From: Timaviella obliquedivisa GSE-PSE-MK23-08B
GTDB taxonomy: Bacteria > Cyanobacteriota > Cyanobacteriia > Elainellales > Elainellaceae
Direction of reading: 5' to 3'
Assembly: GCA_019358855.1 (NCBI GenBank)
Contig: JAHHII010000001.1
Location: 372,001 to 436,000 of the forward strand
Length of the DNA: 64,000 nt
Position 1 is the first letter of the stretch; the number at the start of each line of letters is the position of its first letter. Made by a program: the position numbers and the translations under genes. Of this stretch, positions 1 through 8,532 are shown one piece after another. The notes under the pieces were generated by a model. The model worked only from the letters and a program-made list of their open reading frames with translations. It was not told where the DNA came from and did no database searches.

Positions 1-206
1 CTGCGGCTCTGAAGTCGACGACTCCAGCCAGGTAGGTGGAACCCAATATCAATCGAATCTGGATCAACCCATTCCCGTGTCCCGGCATCATTTGCCCAGG
101 GCTTCAGGTCGGCATAGGCATCAGGAAATTGGACTTTAAATAGGTTCACCACGGCAGCAATTTTTGTGGCGACCTCAACTCCTAACGCTTGTTCTGCTGC
201 ATTCAC
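1..206 (-). CDS. Conserved-looking hypothetical protein, 3' part cut off by the window edge
   Basis: About 68 codons are visible and the frame runs open off the left edge. I chose the GTG at 206 as start: an in-frame TAA lies just upstream at 225-227, no ATG intervenes, and a GGAG sits 8 bases before the GTG. The peptide starts VNAAEQALGVEV, looks helical at first, and later contains DPDSIDIGFHLPGW, a normal soluble-protein composition. I do not recognise a family with certainty; no signal peptide or membrane segment is visible. It is read in the same direction as the DUF427 gene at 331-825, 124 bases away, so it may end the same transcript. Moderately sure it is a real gene, unsure of its role. 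Confidence 0.6.
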   Translation of the reverse strand, partial: MNAAEQALGVEVATKIAAVVNLFKVQFPDAYADLKPWANDAGTREWVDPDSIDIGFHLPGWSRRLQSR

Positions 207-330
207 GCCGATCGCTCCGATAACTTATGAACTATGGTGCCACAGAGCGCCAGGTCAGGCGTACAAAGAGATACCGTTTCGGATGCTTGTCCTATTTTTC
301 ACCAATATTCTCACCCGCTATTTCTCAGTT

Positions 331-825
331 TTACCATCCCCATGTGCCTGGAGCGCCCTTAAAAGGCCCAATAATTTCCTTTGTAATCCAGCCGCCGTAG
401 AAATCTCCTGGCTGAGAGGTGACTAATTCGTCGTTAATGTAACAAGCTTGCATTCGGCTGGGATAAAAGGCAACGTAATCTTTAAGAGCTAAAAAATCAG
501 GAGTTGGGTCGGCGTAAAACCAGGCGGCATTATCTGCAACTTGCTCGCCAATGGCGATCGCATAATAGCCTGCCATTCCTTTCCATTCACAAAAGCTGGA
601 GCGAGGCGTTTGCCGCAAATACTCCATGCAAATATCTTCTGGAGGAATGTAATAAACCGGAGGATGGCTGGTTTCTAAAACGCGCTTAGCTCGGTGGGTA
701 TCGGCAAGCATTACCTCATTAAATAAGATTTGGATGTGCTTAGGAGAATCCTCCAGCCGGGGCGGGCGGGGATAGTCCCAAACCGATTCTTGACCAGGGG
801 CGGGAACGGGGCGATCGAAACTCAT
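331..825 (-). CDS. DUF427 domain-containing protein
   Basis: A 164-residue soluble protein that is almost entirely one DUF427 domain (roughly residues 15-160). Family signatures visible are the RPPRLE start, the ADTHRAKRVLETSHPPVYY stretch, the C-x-WKG-x-A-x-YY segment, DYVAFYP and the terminal FYGGWITKEIIGPFKG. DUF427 proteins are common in cyanobacteria; their biochemical role is not established. The ATG overlaps the stop codon of the upstream cyclic-nucleotide-binding gene (ATGA at 822-825), so the two are probably translationally coupled and belong to the operon starting with the large transporter at 4315. The family call is strong; function is open. Confidence 0.88.
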   Translation of the reverse strand: MSFDRPVPAPGQESVWDYPRPPRLEDSPKHIQILFNEVMLADTHRAKRVLETSHPPVYYIPPEDICMEYLRQTPRSSFCEWKGMAGYYAIAIGEQVADNAAWFYADPTPDFLALKDYVAFYPSRMQACYINDELVTSQPGDFYGGWITKEIIGPFKGAPGTWGW

Positions 826-1265
826 GGTCTTCCTTTTCCAATTTGATCTAACTTTTCATTTAAGTCGCGCGTGCGGCGAGAAAGCATCCGAATAATATTA
901 ATTGCTAAACCCGATGTTTCTTCGATCGCCTCATAAAGCTGCTGCTGGGTGAGCGTTAGGCATTCGCAGGTTTCTAAAGTCGTAATAGACGCAGAGCGGG
1001 GTTCGGCATCAAACACCGACATTTCGCCAAAGCATTTTCCTTGTCCTAGCTTTGCCAATTCCCGATCGCCACTGTGCACCTTGACGCAGCCTGACACCAA
1101 AATAAACAGCGATCGCCCTTCTTCGCCCTGCGTGACAATCGTGTGCCCTGGGGGAAATGACAGTTCTTGCATTGCCGATGCTAAACGTACCAGGAAGTCA
1201 TCTCGCAACTCTTGGAAAATGCCGACTTGTCGCACAAACAACAGGCGATCGAAACTACTGAGCAT
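822..1265 (-). CDS. Cyclic nucleotide-binding (cNMP) domain protein
   Basis: A 147-residue protein consisting of a single Crp-type cNMP-binding beta-roll (about residues 15-130). Visible signatures are VTQGEEGRSLFILVSG, the phosphate-binding-cassette-like CFGEMSVFDAEPRSASI and a following helix. There is no winged-helix DNA-binding domain, so it is not a transcription factor of the Crp/Fnr type. It lies 41 bases after the HEAT-repeat transporter and overlaps the DUF427 start by 4 bases. In many bacteria the same cNMP domain is fused to the C-terminus of Npt1/Npt2-like HEAT transporters, so here it is probably a detached regulatory subunit acting on that protein. Binding of cAMP or cGMP is inferred from family only. 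Confidence 0.88.
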   Translation of the reverse strand: MLSSFDRLLFVRQVGIFQELRDDFLVRLASAMQELSFPPGHTIVTQGEEGRSLFILVSGCVKVHSGDRELAKLGQGKCFGEMSVFDAEPRSASITTLETCECLTLTQQQLYEAIEETSGLAINIIRMLSRRTRDLNEKLDQIGKGRP

Positions 1266-1306
1266 AAGGGCAAGCAGACTAAGATTGACACGAGACGACG
1301 CTGAAC

Positions 1307-4300
1307 TCAGCCCAGACGCTCGACCAACCGCAGTTTTTCTCTAGCAGAAGGCGGCGTTTTGCTTGAAGGGGTTGAGTTCAGCCCTAATTCTGCCATCAAT
1401 TGATGAACTTGAGCAGAAACCAAGGGATTAGGATCATCTTTTAATGAGGGCAAAATTTGAGGAAGAACTCTAGGCGAGGCAACTTTCAAGTAGTTTAAAA
1501 CAGCTTCGCGGACAAATCCAGTGGGAGAGTGCAAACAGGCTAAGGTCGGGTCAGCCGTTAGGCTCCAGCGGGCTTTGCTGGCAATGTGAAAGCAGCACGC
1601 CAGCACCCAGTCAGAGAGTAAATGGCGCAAATCAACTAAATGCCGGAGGCGATCGCTCGGTGTCATCGGCACATAGGGCATAAAATCTTCGAGGATTTGC
1701 AGTTTCTCTAGGGTAGGCTGGCGATCGAGAATATTGAGCAGCACAATTTTGCTGGAAATTTGAATGGTGTTATCCAAAATTTCCAATCCCTGCGCTATGC
1801 TTTCCCGCGCATTTGATTGCAGACTTAGAGATGCCGCTTGAATGTTGCTGGGTTCGTACAAAAACTGCATTAACAGAAATAAGCATTCCACCGCGTCTTT
1901 TTCAGAATCTTGAAGGGCGCGGTACAGAAACTGGGCTTCTTCAGTGGAGACAGTTTCCAGCTTCAAGTCTTGCAGGCTGGCGTAAAGATGCGCCAAGAAC
2001 AAAATCTCCTGGTTCATCATGGTTTCTACCCCCGATCGCCCCAGCACGTCTGAAACCGCATCAATCCCGGCTTCGTTAGGCAGACGCAGCAAAACTCGCA
2101 GTAAACTCCGGCGGCTAGCTCCCCAAGCGGTCATTAGATGATTTACCAATGCCCGCGTTGACTCCATAGAGCCAATTTCGCCAATGGTCATCCAGGCTTG
2201 ATGGCGCACGCCATCCGATTTATAAGGATCGGCAGCCAGGTTGATTAGCAGCGGCAGGGCTTCGTTTTGCAACTGAATCAGCGATCGCTTGGCTGCATCG
2301 CGGGTAGATTGAAAGTGAAAGCCTCGGATCAATGCGTCATAGTAATCATCGAGTTGAGTGGCGGCGATCGCCTCTAGCATGGCACATCGCACCCGTAGCG
2401 ATTCATCCTGCAAAAGCTGATCAATGTAAAGGCGCAAAGATTGAAGATAAACGGCTTCACCCAACGCCCGACACCCCATAACGCGCTCCCGCTCCTGCTT
2501 GTGGGTCAACATCCGCCGCAAAATGCCAGTTGCTTTTCCCTTCTGATTGGAATCTCCATGACGCAAAGTTAACGAAGCCGCCAGCCCCCGCACCACCGGA
2601 TCAACTTCATCTTTCATGTAAGCCTGAAGCACCTGGAAATCAGGATTCCCATCGGTATGCCAGATGAACTTCAGTGCCACCGCTAACACCTCAGGATGAA
2701 GACGTTGCACCGCTATCAAGTCCTTCACTGCACCCAAATAAGCAGGATTAGGGTAAGCAAGCATTGCTTGTAAACTCTGCCGCTGGAGCGCCGGAGAAAA
2801 AGTTGGCAATAAAGGCGACAGGACTTCTCCCACGCTTTTAGGATCATGATGAGCTAATAAATTGATGCAAGATTTCTTTTCGCTTTCGTCCTGCGATCGA
2901 TTCAACGAGTCTACAATCCCTCTCATAAAACCTCGCATATCTGCCTTAGACAAGCTCAAATGTCCTCCCTGCTCAGCGCTCAGCACCAGCACCTCCACAT
3001 ACTTCGAGCGAAGGAACCACACTGTCAAAACCCACAGCAGCGCGGTCAAGGCAGTAAACAGCAGAAATACCCAACTCTGATTTTGGGCTTGATTGTTACT
3101 GTGCAAATGTTTCAGCACCGAAATTGTCCCCAACATTCCTACCCCAGTTAACCCGGTAACCAGTGGCTCTGCAATTCCCCGCACCATTGATTGAATTCGG
3201 CTCCGATTGGCGCTAGGAATGGGATGAAAGAGAACAGGCGCAATACTGGCAATCAAGGTATATCGCAAAAGTTCATCCACAAACTTTAGCGCTACCGTTC
3301 CATGAAACACATTTAAGATGCCACAGAGGGTTAAAAAACTGACAAAACCTAGTAGCGCAGGCGGTACAGCCGCAATCCAAAACACGCCCAAACGCTCAAT
3401 AATTCGCCCTGAAATAAACCATTGGGTTGTCAACTCTACAATGCCTAGAAAGGCGCTAAATAATGCCATGAAGTCGGCAATTTTCTCAATTCGTACATCC
3501 AGACTGAGTTCAATCTGACTAAAGTACTGAAAGTCGAGCAAAACCGCCACAACTTGCACCATCACAAAAAAGACGACAACCAGGCTCACATAAGTCCACA
3601 ACGAGCCACGTAGACGAATTGCCGTAAAGTCTTGCTTTTCAACGGTGCGCCGCCGAGAAGCATCTGGGAAAAAAGGGCGATAGGCTTTTACCAAATAAAG
3701 TAAGATACATGCCCCAATGAACAGCATCACACCTGCTGCCATGATGACATTGGGCAGCCCGATCGCACTCCGCAGTACTGGTAGCGAAAAGCCGCTGACT
3801 ACATCTGCTGCCAACACGCCGCTGCTAATTAGCGGGTATGCCCGTCGAACTTCTCGGATAGTGAAAAGTTGGTTGGCAGTAATAGAGGTATTTAGCTCAT
3901 TGACGACATGGATGGCTTCGAGCCATAGCCGCGCCAAAAAAATGGTATACCCGCCCAAAACTGCTGCCTGTAAATCTAGCCCGAAGAGGAAAAGCGGTAA
4001 CCCAATCAACCCTGCTGTTAAAACTAAAACCCAACGTAGGGGCAAGATTTTTTGTAGCCCAGAATAGGCAAATCCAATGACCGAACCGATCGCCGCACTG
4101 GCAATATAAATCCAGGGCAAAGACGCAGCGCCATACTTTCCCAAAAACAATGCCGCTACACTGACTTCTAGCCAAAGAATGCCGACTGAAGTGAGCGTGT
4201 AAAAAAGAAACATCAAGAACGCCCGTCCGCTCTCTTCAGGACGAATATTGAGCAGCCGCAACCCAGATCTCAGGATATTTTTGGCTTTGGCGATCGCTTT

Positions 4301-4315
4301 TCCGTCTGGTTTCAT
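1307..4315 (-). CDS. ATP/ADP translocase-like (Npt1/Npt2 family) membrane protein with HEAT repeats
   Basis: A 1002-residue protein. About residues 25-455 carry some 10-12 hydrophobic helices in an MFS/ATP:ADP-antiporter-like arrangement, with the conserved-looking VNELNTSITANQLFTIREVRRAYPLIS segment region near residue 150 (first half of it is the family-like part). Residues about 460-990 are a solenoid of HEAT/armadillo repeats (HHDPKSVGEVLSPLL, LTLRHGDSNQ, AAMLEAIAAT-type helices). I start at the ATG 4315; a TTG at 4333 would add six residues. It heads an operon with a free cNMP-binding protein and DUF427. In related proteins the cNMP domain is fused to the C-terminus, which suggests a regulated transporter or sensor. 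Substrate is unknown; nucleotide exchange should not be assumed. Confidence 0.8.
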   Translation of the reverse strand: MKPDGKAIAKAKNILRSGLRLLNIRPEESGRAFLMFLFYTLTSVGILWLEVSVAALFLGKYGAASLPWIYIASAAIGSVIGFAYSGLQKILPLRWVLVLTAGLIGLPLFLFGLDLQAAVLGGYTIFLARLWLEAIHVVNELNTSITANQLFTIREVRRAYPLISSGVLAADVVSGFSLPVLRSAIGLPNVIMAAGVMLFIGACILLYLVKAYRPFFPDASRRRTVEKQDFTAIRLRGSLWTYVSLVVVFFVMVQVVAVLLDFQYFSQIELSLDVRIEKIADFMALFSAFLGIVELTTQWFISGRIIERLGVFWIAAVPPALLGFVSFLTLCGILNVFHGTVALKFVDELLRYTLIASIAPVLFHPIPSANRSRIQSMVRGIAEPLVTGLTGVGMLGTISVLKHLHSNNQAQNQSWVFLLFTALTALLWVLTVWFLRSKYVEVLVLSAEQGGHLSLSKADMRGFMRGIVDSLNRSQDESEKKSCINLLAHHDPKSVGEVLSPLLPTFSPALQRQSLQAMLAYPNPAYLGAVKDLIAVQRLHPEVLAVALKFIWHTDGNPDFQVLQAYMKDEVDPVVRGLAASLTLRHGDSNQKGKATGILRRMLTHKQERERVMGCRALGEAVYLQSLRLYIDQLLQDESLRVRCAMLEAIAATQLDDYYDALIRGFHFQSTRDAAKRSLIQLQNEALPLLINLAADPYKSDGVRHQAWMTIGEIGSMESTRALVNHLMTAWGASRRSLLRVLLRLPNEAGIDAVSDVLGRSGVETMMNQEILFLAHLYASLQDLKLETVSTEEAQFLYRALQDSEKDAVECLFLLMQFLYEPSNIQAASLSLQSNARESIAQGLEILDNTIQISSKIVLLNILDRQPTLEKLQILEDFMPYVPMTPSDRLRHLVDLRHLLSDWVLACCFHIASKARWSLTADPTLACLHSPTGFVREAVLNYLKVASPRVLPQILPSLKDDPNPLVSAQVHQLMAELGLNSTPSSKTPPSAREKLRLVERLG

Positions 4316-4467
4316 GGGGCAATGATCCTGCAAGCAGCAAAACTATGACTCAGGATACCCAGATTGAAAGAGGATGTGGCGATCGCTTTTAGTAGCAGGA
4401 CGTTACGAATGATGGGTTGTTTGGTGAAAGCGATCGTTACTTAACTATCAGCATTACAACGTAGGAC

Positions 4468-5379
4468 TTACTCGTTTGGAGTCGGGCTCGTCGCTGGAGC
4501 CGGACTTGCTTCGGGGGAAACTACTGGAGTTGGATCTGCGCCCGGAGAGGTGATCGGGGCAGCAGGAGTAGGTGGTTGCCCAGCAGCAAGCTGTTTAATC
4601 CGATCCTTAAATTGGGCAGGAGCCAGAGCTTCAGCAGAAGCAAAGAGAGGTTTGGCTTCAGCATCCTTGCCTTGATCTTGCAGAACAAGCGCTTTACCCA
4701 CGATCGGGCGATAATCTTGCCGATCGCGCTCTATAGCTTTATCAAAAATGGCGATCGCCTCATCAAACCGCGATTCAGTGGCGTAAACTTGCCCCAAAAG
4801 CATCTGAACCGCAGTCACATCCACACTATCTGGCTTAATCTTGTTTGCTTCCTCAGCCGTCTTCAGAGCATCTTGCAACACGCCGACTGCCGCTTCCGGT
4901 CGCTGCTGTTCTAACAAGAGCGCCACCAAACCATTCAAAGCCTTAGGGTTACCAGGCTGAGCCGCCAAAATTTTACGATAAGCTTCAGCCGCTCCTTCTC
5001 GATCCTGAAGCTGCTGCTTAGCTTGAGCTAGCAAAATGCCATAGTCTGCCTCGGTGGGGTTAAGTTCTGCTAATTTTTCTAAAGGCGCGATCGCCCCTTT
5101 CACATCTCGTTGCTGAATCCGTACATCTACCAGACCCCGAAGCGCCGTCTGATTATTAGGTTCCCGCTGAAGCACTGCCTGATAACCCCGTGCAGTTTCC
5201 TCTAACTCTTTTTGTGCCTCAGCAGAAGGGCTCGCCATGGCAGAAGGCGAGCTTGCTGCCTGGGGACTACTCTGAGATAGTCCACTTAAGGAAGCCGCCA
5301 GAGGCACGCCAATTAAGGCGATCGCCGCGATTCCAGAGACAATAATGATAAACCAGCGGTTGTTACGTTTCTCAGACAC
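4468..5379 (-). CDS. Membrane-anchored tetratricopeptide-repeat protein
   Basis: A 303-residue protein. It has a short basic N-terminus and one membrane segment (about residues 9-30), then a Ser/Ala/Pro linker, then TPR units from about residue 60 to 245 (RGYQAVLQREPNNQTALRGL, AEAYRKILAAQPGNPKALNG, AIAIFDKAIERD), and a Pro/Thr/Ser-rich tail from about 265. This layout suggests a periplasm- or lumen-facing scaffold. The start codon is GTG at 5379, the first possible start in the open frame; no strong ribosome site is visible. It is preceded by a 333-base divergent spacer and followed by the transporter operon 150 bases downstream. The TPR assignment is firm; partners are unknown. Confidence 0.85.
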   Translation of the reverse strand: MSEKRNNRWFIIIVSGIAAIALIGVPLAASLSGLSQSSPQAASSPSAMASPSAEAQKELEETARGYQAVLQREPNNQTALRGLVDVRIQQRDVKGAIAPLEKLAELNPTEADYGILLAQAKQQLQDREGAAEAYRKILAAQPGNPKALNGLVALLLEQQRPEAAVGVLQDALKTAEEANKIKPDSVDVTAVQMLLGQVYATESRFDEAIAIFDKAIERDRQDYRPIVGKALVLQDQGKDAEAKPLFASAEALAPAQFKDRIKQLAAGQPPTPAAPITSPGADPTPVVSPEASPAPATSPTPNE

Positions 5380-5712
5380 AGCAATTCAGCCCAAACTCTA
5401 CTGCTTGCAATCTTAGTCTTTGTTTGGCGCAATGACAGAAATGCCTGGATTTTCTAGAAATCCCTGATTTGACTAATATTCACCTGTATAAACAACTTGA
5501 ATGACCTGATTTAGATGACTTTCACAAAAAATCCTCTTATCCTAGGCAATTATTGGCAATTATTGATAGCAGAGCCAATTTGGCGTGAATGCTAACCTAG
5601 TGGATAAGCCTGCATTAAGATTTGAGGTTTGAATCTTCATCAAAGATTTATACCTCTGTTTTAATGGTGAAGCGTAGTGGCATAGGGTTCTGCTGGAAAG
5701 GAGGTCTTGAAA
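5380..5712. other. Divergent intergenic spacer with a small tandem repeat
   Basis: This 333-base AT-rich spacer separates the minus-strand TPR gene from the plus-strand gene at 5713, so it should hold promoters for both. An 11-base unit, GGCAATTATTG, is repeated directly (overlapping by one G) at about 5546-5566. A strong ribosome site, AAGGAGGT at 5698-5705, serves the downstream GTG. No ORF with coding character or RNA gene is seen. Confidence 0.5.
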
Positions 5713-6873
5713 GTGAGTTCATCTCAAAATAACGTCCCTCAGTCGCCAAAAGCGGCTTCATCTGAGAATAAACAGGCGAATGCTTCGGCTGCCCCGCCCC
5801 CTAAACCTACCGCGTCACCTGAAATCATCATGGATCAGCATCTCAAATCAACGCTTGTCGCCACTCCCCCTGCCCCTCCAACTCCTCTAGAAGTCATGTC
5901 ATCTACAGCCCCTGATCAGGCAGAATCTGCTGTCGCTCCTCTCTCTACCTCCACCACCGAGTCTATTGCCGAAGATTCTCCTCAGCCTACTATTCTCAGG
6001 CAACAGCCTATTCCGCCAGCCAGCGAACCCATGCAGTATCGGGCGATCGGTTTGGTACGAGGTAAATACGTTGCTACCGAAGATCAGTTTACTAAAGGCA
6101 ACATTATTACTGACGATGGTGCTGCTGTAGATGCTGTTCTCCTGGGTCGGGTGATGAGTTTAGTTAAGAAACATATCAATTTAGAGCAGTCTCATCTTTG
6201 GGTCGTTTATCCTCGCACCCGTGAGAATGTGGAAGGTCTCCATGTGCAAATTGTGGGAGTTTGGGAACCTGAGAAGCTCAATCGTAGCGAAGCTCCTGGG
6301 GATACTGAAGCTGTGAATGGGGAGCCGACAACAGAGCCTGCTATTGAACCTCAGCCGGAACTGGGTGAACCTGATGACAAGTACTTCTCGGTTCGCGGCG
6401 AGGTGGTGTTCCAATCGCCTGACGATCGCAAGCTGTTAGTCAAAATTCGTCGCGCCCCTCAACAGGGTTCTGACGAGTCTAAAATCTTCAAAGTCTCGGT
6501 GCAGGGTGTTTTGGAAGGCAAAGTAGTCGGATATTTTTGGGATTTGCAAGTCGAACGCCAAGACAATAACTTGGTTTTGCGTGAAGGTACTCGAATCGGT
6601 ATTGTGCCCCCTCAAAAGCGCAGCGCTTCGGACAGTGGACGAGGTAACGTTCGTCGGAATGCATCTCCTCGCCGAGGTAGCTTTAGTCCTCCTCGGCGGG
6701 AAGGCGGCAGCAGTCAACGTCCCATTCGGACAGGAGAACGTTCAGAGGTGGGCGATCGCCCTAAACCCATAACCAGTCAACCCGCCAGCCAACCCAATCC
6801 TCAGTTTTCCAAACCTATTAAGCGATCGAAGGAAGTCAAGCCCGAAAATTCCTCTGTCCAACCCGAGAGCTAA
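5713..6873 (+). CDS. Cyanobacterial conserved hypothetical protein with disordered ends
   Basis: A 386-residue protein. I set the start at GTG 5713 because AAGGAGGT at 5698-5705 is spaced 7 bases from it; a TTG at 5707 would be only one base away. Residues 1-110 are Pro/Ser/Thr/Ala-rich and probably disordered. A folded core at about 110-300 contains YRAIGLVRGKYVATEDQF, VLLGRVMSLVKKH, LWVVYPRTRENVEGLHVQI and a second beta-rich part (YFSVRGEVVFQSPDDRKLLV). The last 85 residues are Arg/Ser/Gly/Pro-rich and basic (RRNASPRRGSFSPPRREGG), which suggests nucleic-acid or RNA contact. I recognise the core as a type seen in cyanobacterial genomes but know no function. It converges on the DUF39 gene with only 13 bases between. 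Confidence 0.75.
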   Translation: MSSSQNNVPQSPKAASSENKQANASAAPPPKPTASPEIIMDQHLKSTLVATPPAPPTPLEVMSSTAPDQAESAVAPLSTSTTESIAEDSPQPTILRQQPIPPASEPMQYRAIGLVRGKYVATEDQFTKGNIITDDGAAVDAVLLGRVMSLVKKHINLEQSHLWVVYPRTRENVEGLHVQIVGVWEPEKLNRSEAPGDTEAVNGEPTTEPAIEPQPELGEPDDKYFSVRGEVVFQSPDDRKLLVKIRRAPQQGSDESKIFKVSVQGVLEGKVVGYFWDLQVERQDNNLVLREGTRIGIVPPQKRSASDSGRGNVRRNASPRRGSFSPPRREGGSSQRPIRTGERSEVGDRPKPITSQPASQPNPQFSKPIKRSKEVKPENSSVQPES

Positions 6874-6886
6874 TTAACCTGGAACG

Positions 6887-8086
6887 TTAATCTAGATTAA
6901 TCTGACCGCCCCATCGTTCTTGTGCCAGAAATGCTCTGTCCATAGGAATTGGGGCGGTTGGTGCAGTGAGAGTAAATTCTCCTGCTTCGATCCACTGCTT
7001 TAGCTCTAGTGCCACCTGACGCGATAGAAAAAGGCTAGCAAGGGGGGCAACTCGCACAGATTTGCCATCTACTGTGATTCGTCCAGATTTGAGTTGGGCA
7101 TAGCTCACTAAGCCAAACGTGGGACGAATGCGTCGAGGAATCGAAAAATCGACTACAGGGGCAACCAAATCTTGGTCGAGGACGGCACAATGGGCGATCG
7201 CTTCCTCATTTAACACCGGTAAAGGAACGCCTACGCCCAGCATCAGAGACGAGCCATAGCTTTTGAAATAACAGCCTCGAACCCAGCGAGCCTGCATTTG
7301 TTTGGCATCGCCAATGAGCGCTAGCGTTGCTGCCGGACCAATAGGTGTGTGGTTAGGCAAACGCTTTTGCAGCGAAAAGTGCTGAGTGCCTTCCCATGCC
7401 ACATAGCCCACGCCACCGCCCAAGAAGATCTTGGTGCCAATGCCGACTAACTGCAAGTCGGGATCGTTCATGAGAGGGGAAAGGGCACCGGGGTTGGAGT
7501 AGACAGCGTTGCCTAAATCGGGCTGAAGGCAACCAAGGTAAGTGTAAAGGGGGCGATCGCCCCCATTGACTCCTACAATAAAATTTTGGTAAAGATTACG
7601 CGGGTTGAAGAGATAGAACTGGTTAATGGTGTCGCGGCTAATGGTGGTTTCAAAAGAAGCACGCGAATAGCAATCTGTGACTTGCCCGATCGCCTTCAAA
7701 TGCACGGGTTTTCCGGCAATCAAATCGGCAATGACATGACCGCCGCCCCGTTCACGGAATTCCTCGTGATCTGAAGATTCGCTCATGCCCGTGTAATCTG
7801 CCATCTGGGTCGCGCCCAAATACAAATCGACTGCGCCAAATCCAGAGTATGCCGATACGCCATCCAGCCAGCATTGCCTAATCTTAATGGGTGGATCGGT
7901 TTGCCCAATATTGAGAATAGCGCCAGAAGATTCCATCGGCTCAAAGGTGCCTGTAGTGACCACATCTACTTCTTTTGCTGTCTGAGCCACGCCCACTTCT
8001 TGAACTCTTGCCTTTACCTCTTCAACGGTGAGAGCGATCGCCTTTTTCTGTTGAATTTTTTCATTAATTTCGTCGATCGTTCGCAT
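6887..8086 (-). CDS. DUF39 homocysteine biosynthesis protein (aspartate-semialdehyde sulfurtransferase type)
   Basis: A 399-residue protein made of one DUF39 domain. Characteristic stretches are TTGTFEPMESSGAILNIG, IKIRQCWLDGVSAYSGFGAV, FLGGGVGYVAWEGTQH and RRIRPTFGLVSYAQLKSG. Members of this family form homocysteine from aspartate semialdehyde by an O-acetylhomoserine-independent route studied in methanogens. Cysteines that could carry sulfur are C72 and C139. The methanogen enzyme also has CBS domains and works with a NIL/4Fe-4S partner; neither is visible here, so whether it has the same activity is inference. A small membrane-protein gene lies 23 bases upstream in the same direction, and homoserine kinase thrB diverges just beyond, which fits a role at this metabolic branch. 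Confidence 0.82.
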   Translation of the reverse strand: MRTIDEINEKIQQKKAIALTVEEVKARVQEVGVAQTAKEVDVVTTGTFEPMESSGAILNIGQTDPPIKIRQCWLDGVSAYSGFGAVDLYLGATQMADYTGMSESSDHEEFRERGGGHVIADLIAGKPVHLKAIGQVTDCYSRASFETTISRDTINQFYLFNPRNLYQNFIVGVNGGDRPLYTYLGCLQPDLGNAVYSNPGALSPLMNDPDLQLVGIGTKIFLGGGVGYVAWEGTQHFSLQKRLPNHTPIGPAATLALIGDAKQMQARWVRGCYFKSYGSSLMLGVGVPLPVLNEEAIAHCAVLDQDLVAPVVDFSIPRRIRPTFGLVSYAQLKSGRITVDGKSVRVAPLASLFLSRQVALELKQWIEAGEFTLTAPTAPIPMDRAFLAQERWGGQINLD

Positions 8087-8109
8087 GGGGGAAGGAAGTG
8101 GGATAGCCC

Positions 8110-8340
8110 TTAATTTATATCTTTTTCAGAAAGCGAGCTGCTACGCAGATACCGCAAGGGTCGCTGTTGTCCGCGCCAAAGCAACAGAATCGCCATCACA
8201 AGGCTAGGCAGAAGGATGGCAATTAGGGCGTTAGTTGAGGTGGCTGGGATATGGAGACTGGGAGCAAGGTATTTGATGGCGACGGAAAGTGCGGCGGAGA
8301 TCAGAAGAAGTTTAAGGATGAGCCAGGTTTTATCATTCAT
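8110..8340 (-). CDS. Small two-helix membrane protein, unknown function
   Basis: A 76-residue protein starting at ATG 8340 (MNDKTWLILK). It has two hydrophobic helices, about residues 6-25 and 32-52, followed by a basic cytoplasmic-type tail rich in Arg and Ser. An upstream in-frame TTG at 8376 would add 12 residues, but I prefer the ATG. It lies 23 bases before the DUF39 gene on the same strand and is probably co-transcribed. No family recognised; the size and topology are all that can be said. Confidence 0.6.
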   Translation of the reverse strand: MNDKTWLILKLLLISAALSVAIKYLAPSLHIPATSTNALIAILLPSLVMAILLLWRGQQRPLRYLRSSSLSEKDIN

Positions 8341-8532
8341 GGAGCGATCGGGAAAGTTTGAAAAGATTGACTTCAACTTAGTACAGATTTGGGATGGTAT
8401 GGAAATGAATTATTTTCCTGTAATCTTGTCCTGTGTCCTGCCTCGCATTCCCTGGTTTCTGGTAACGATGGCAATTCCTTCTAGTCATTCGCAAGTCGAG
8501 ATAGGCACAGCATTACTCCTATTGGTTTTTTG

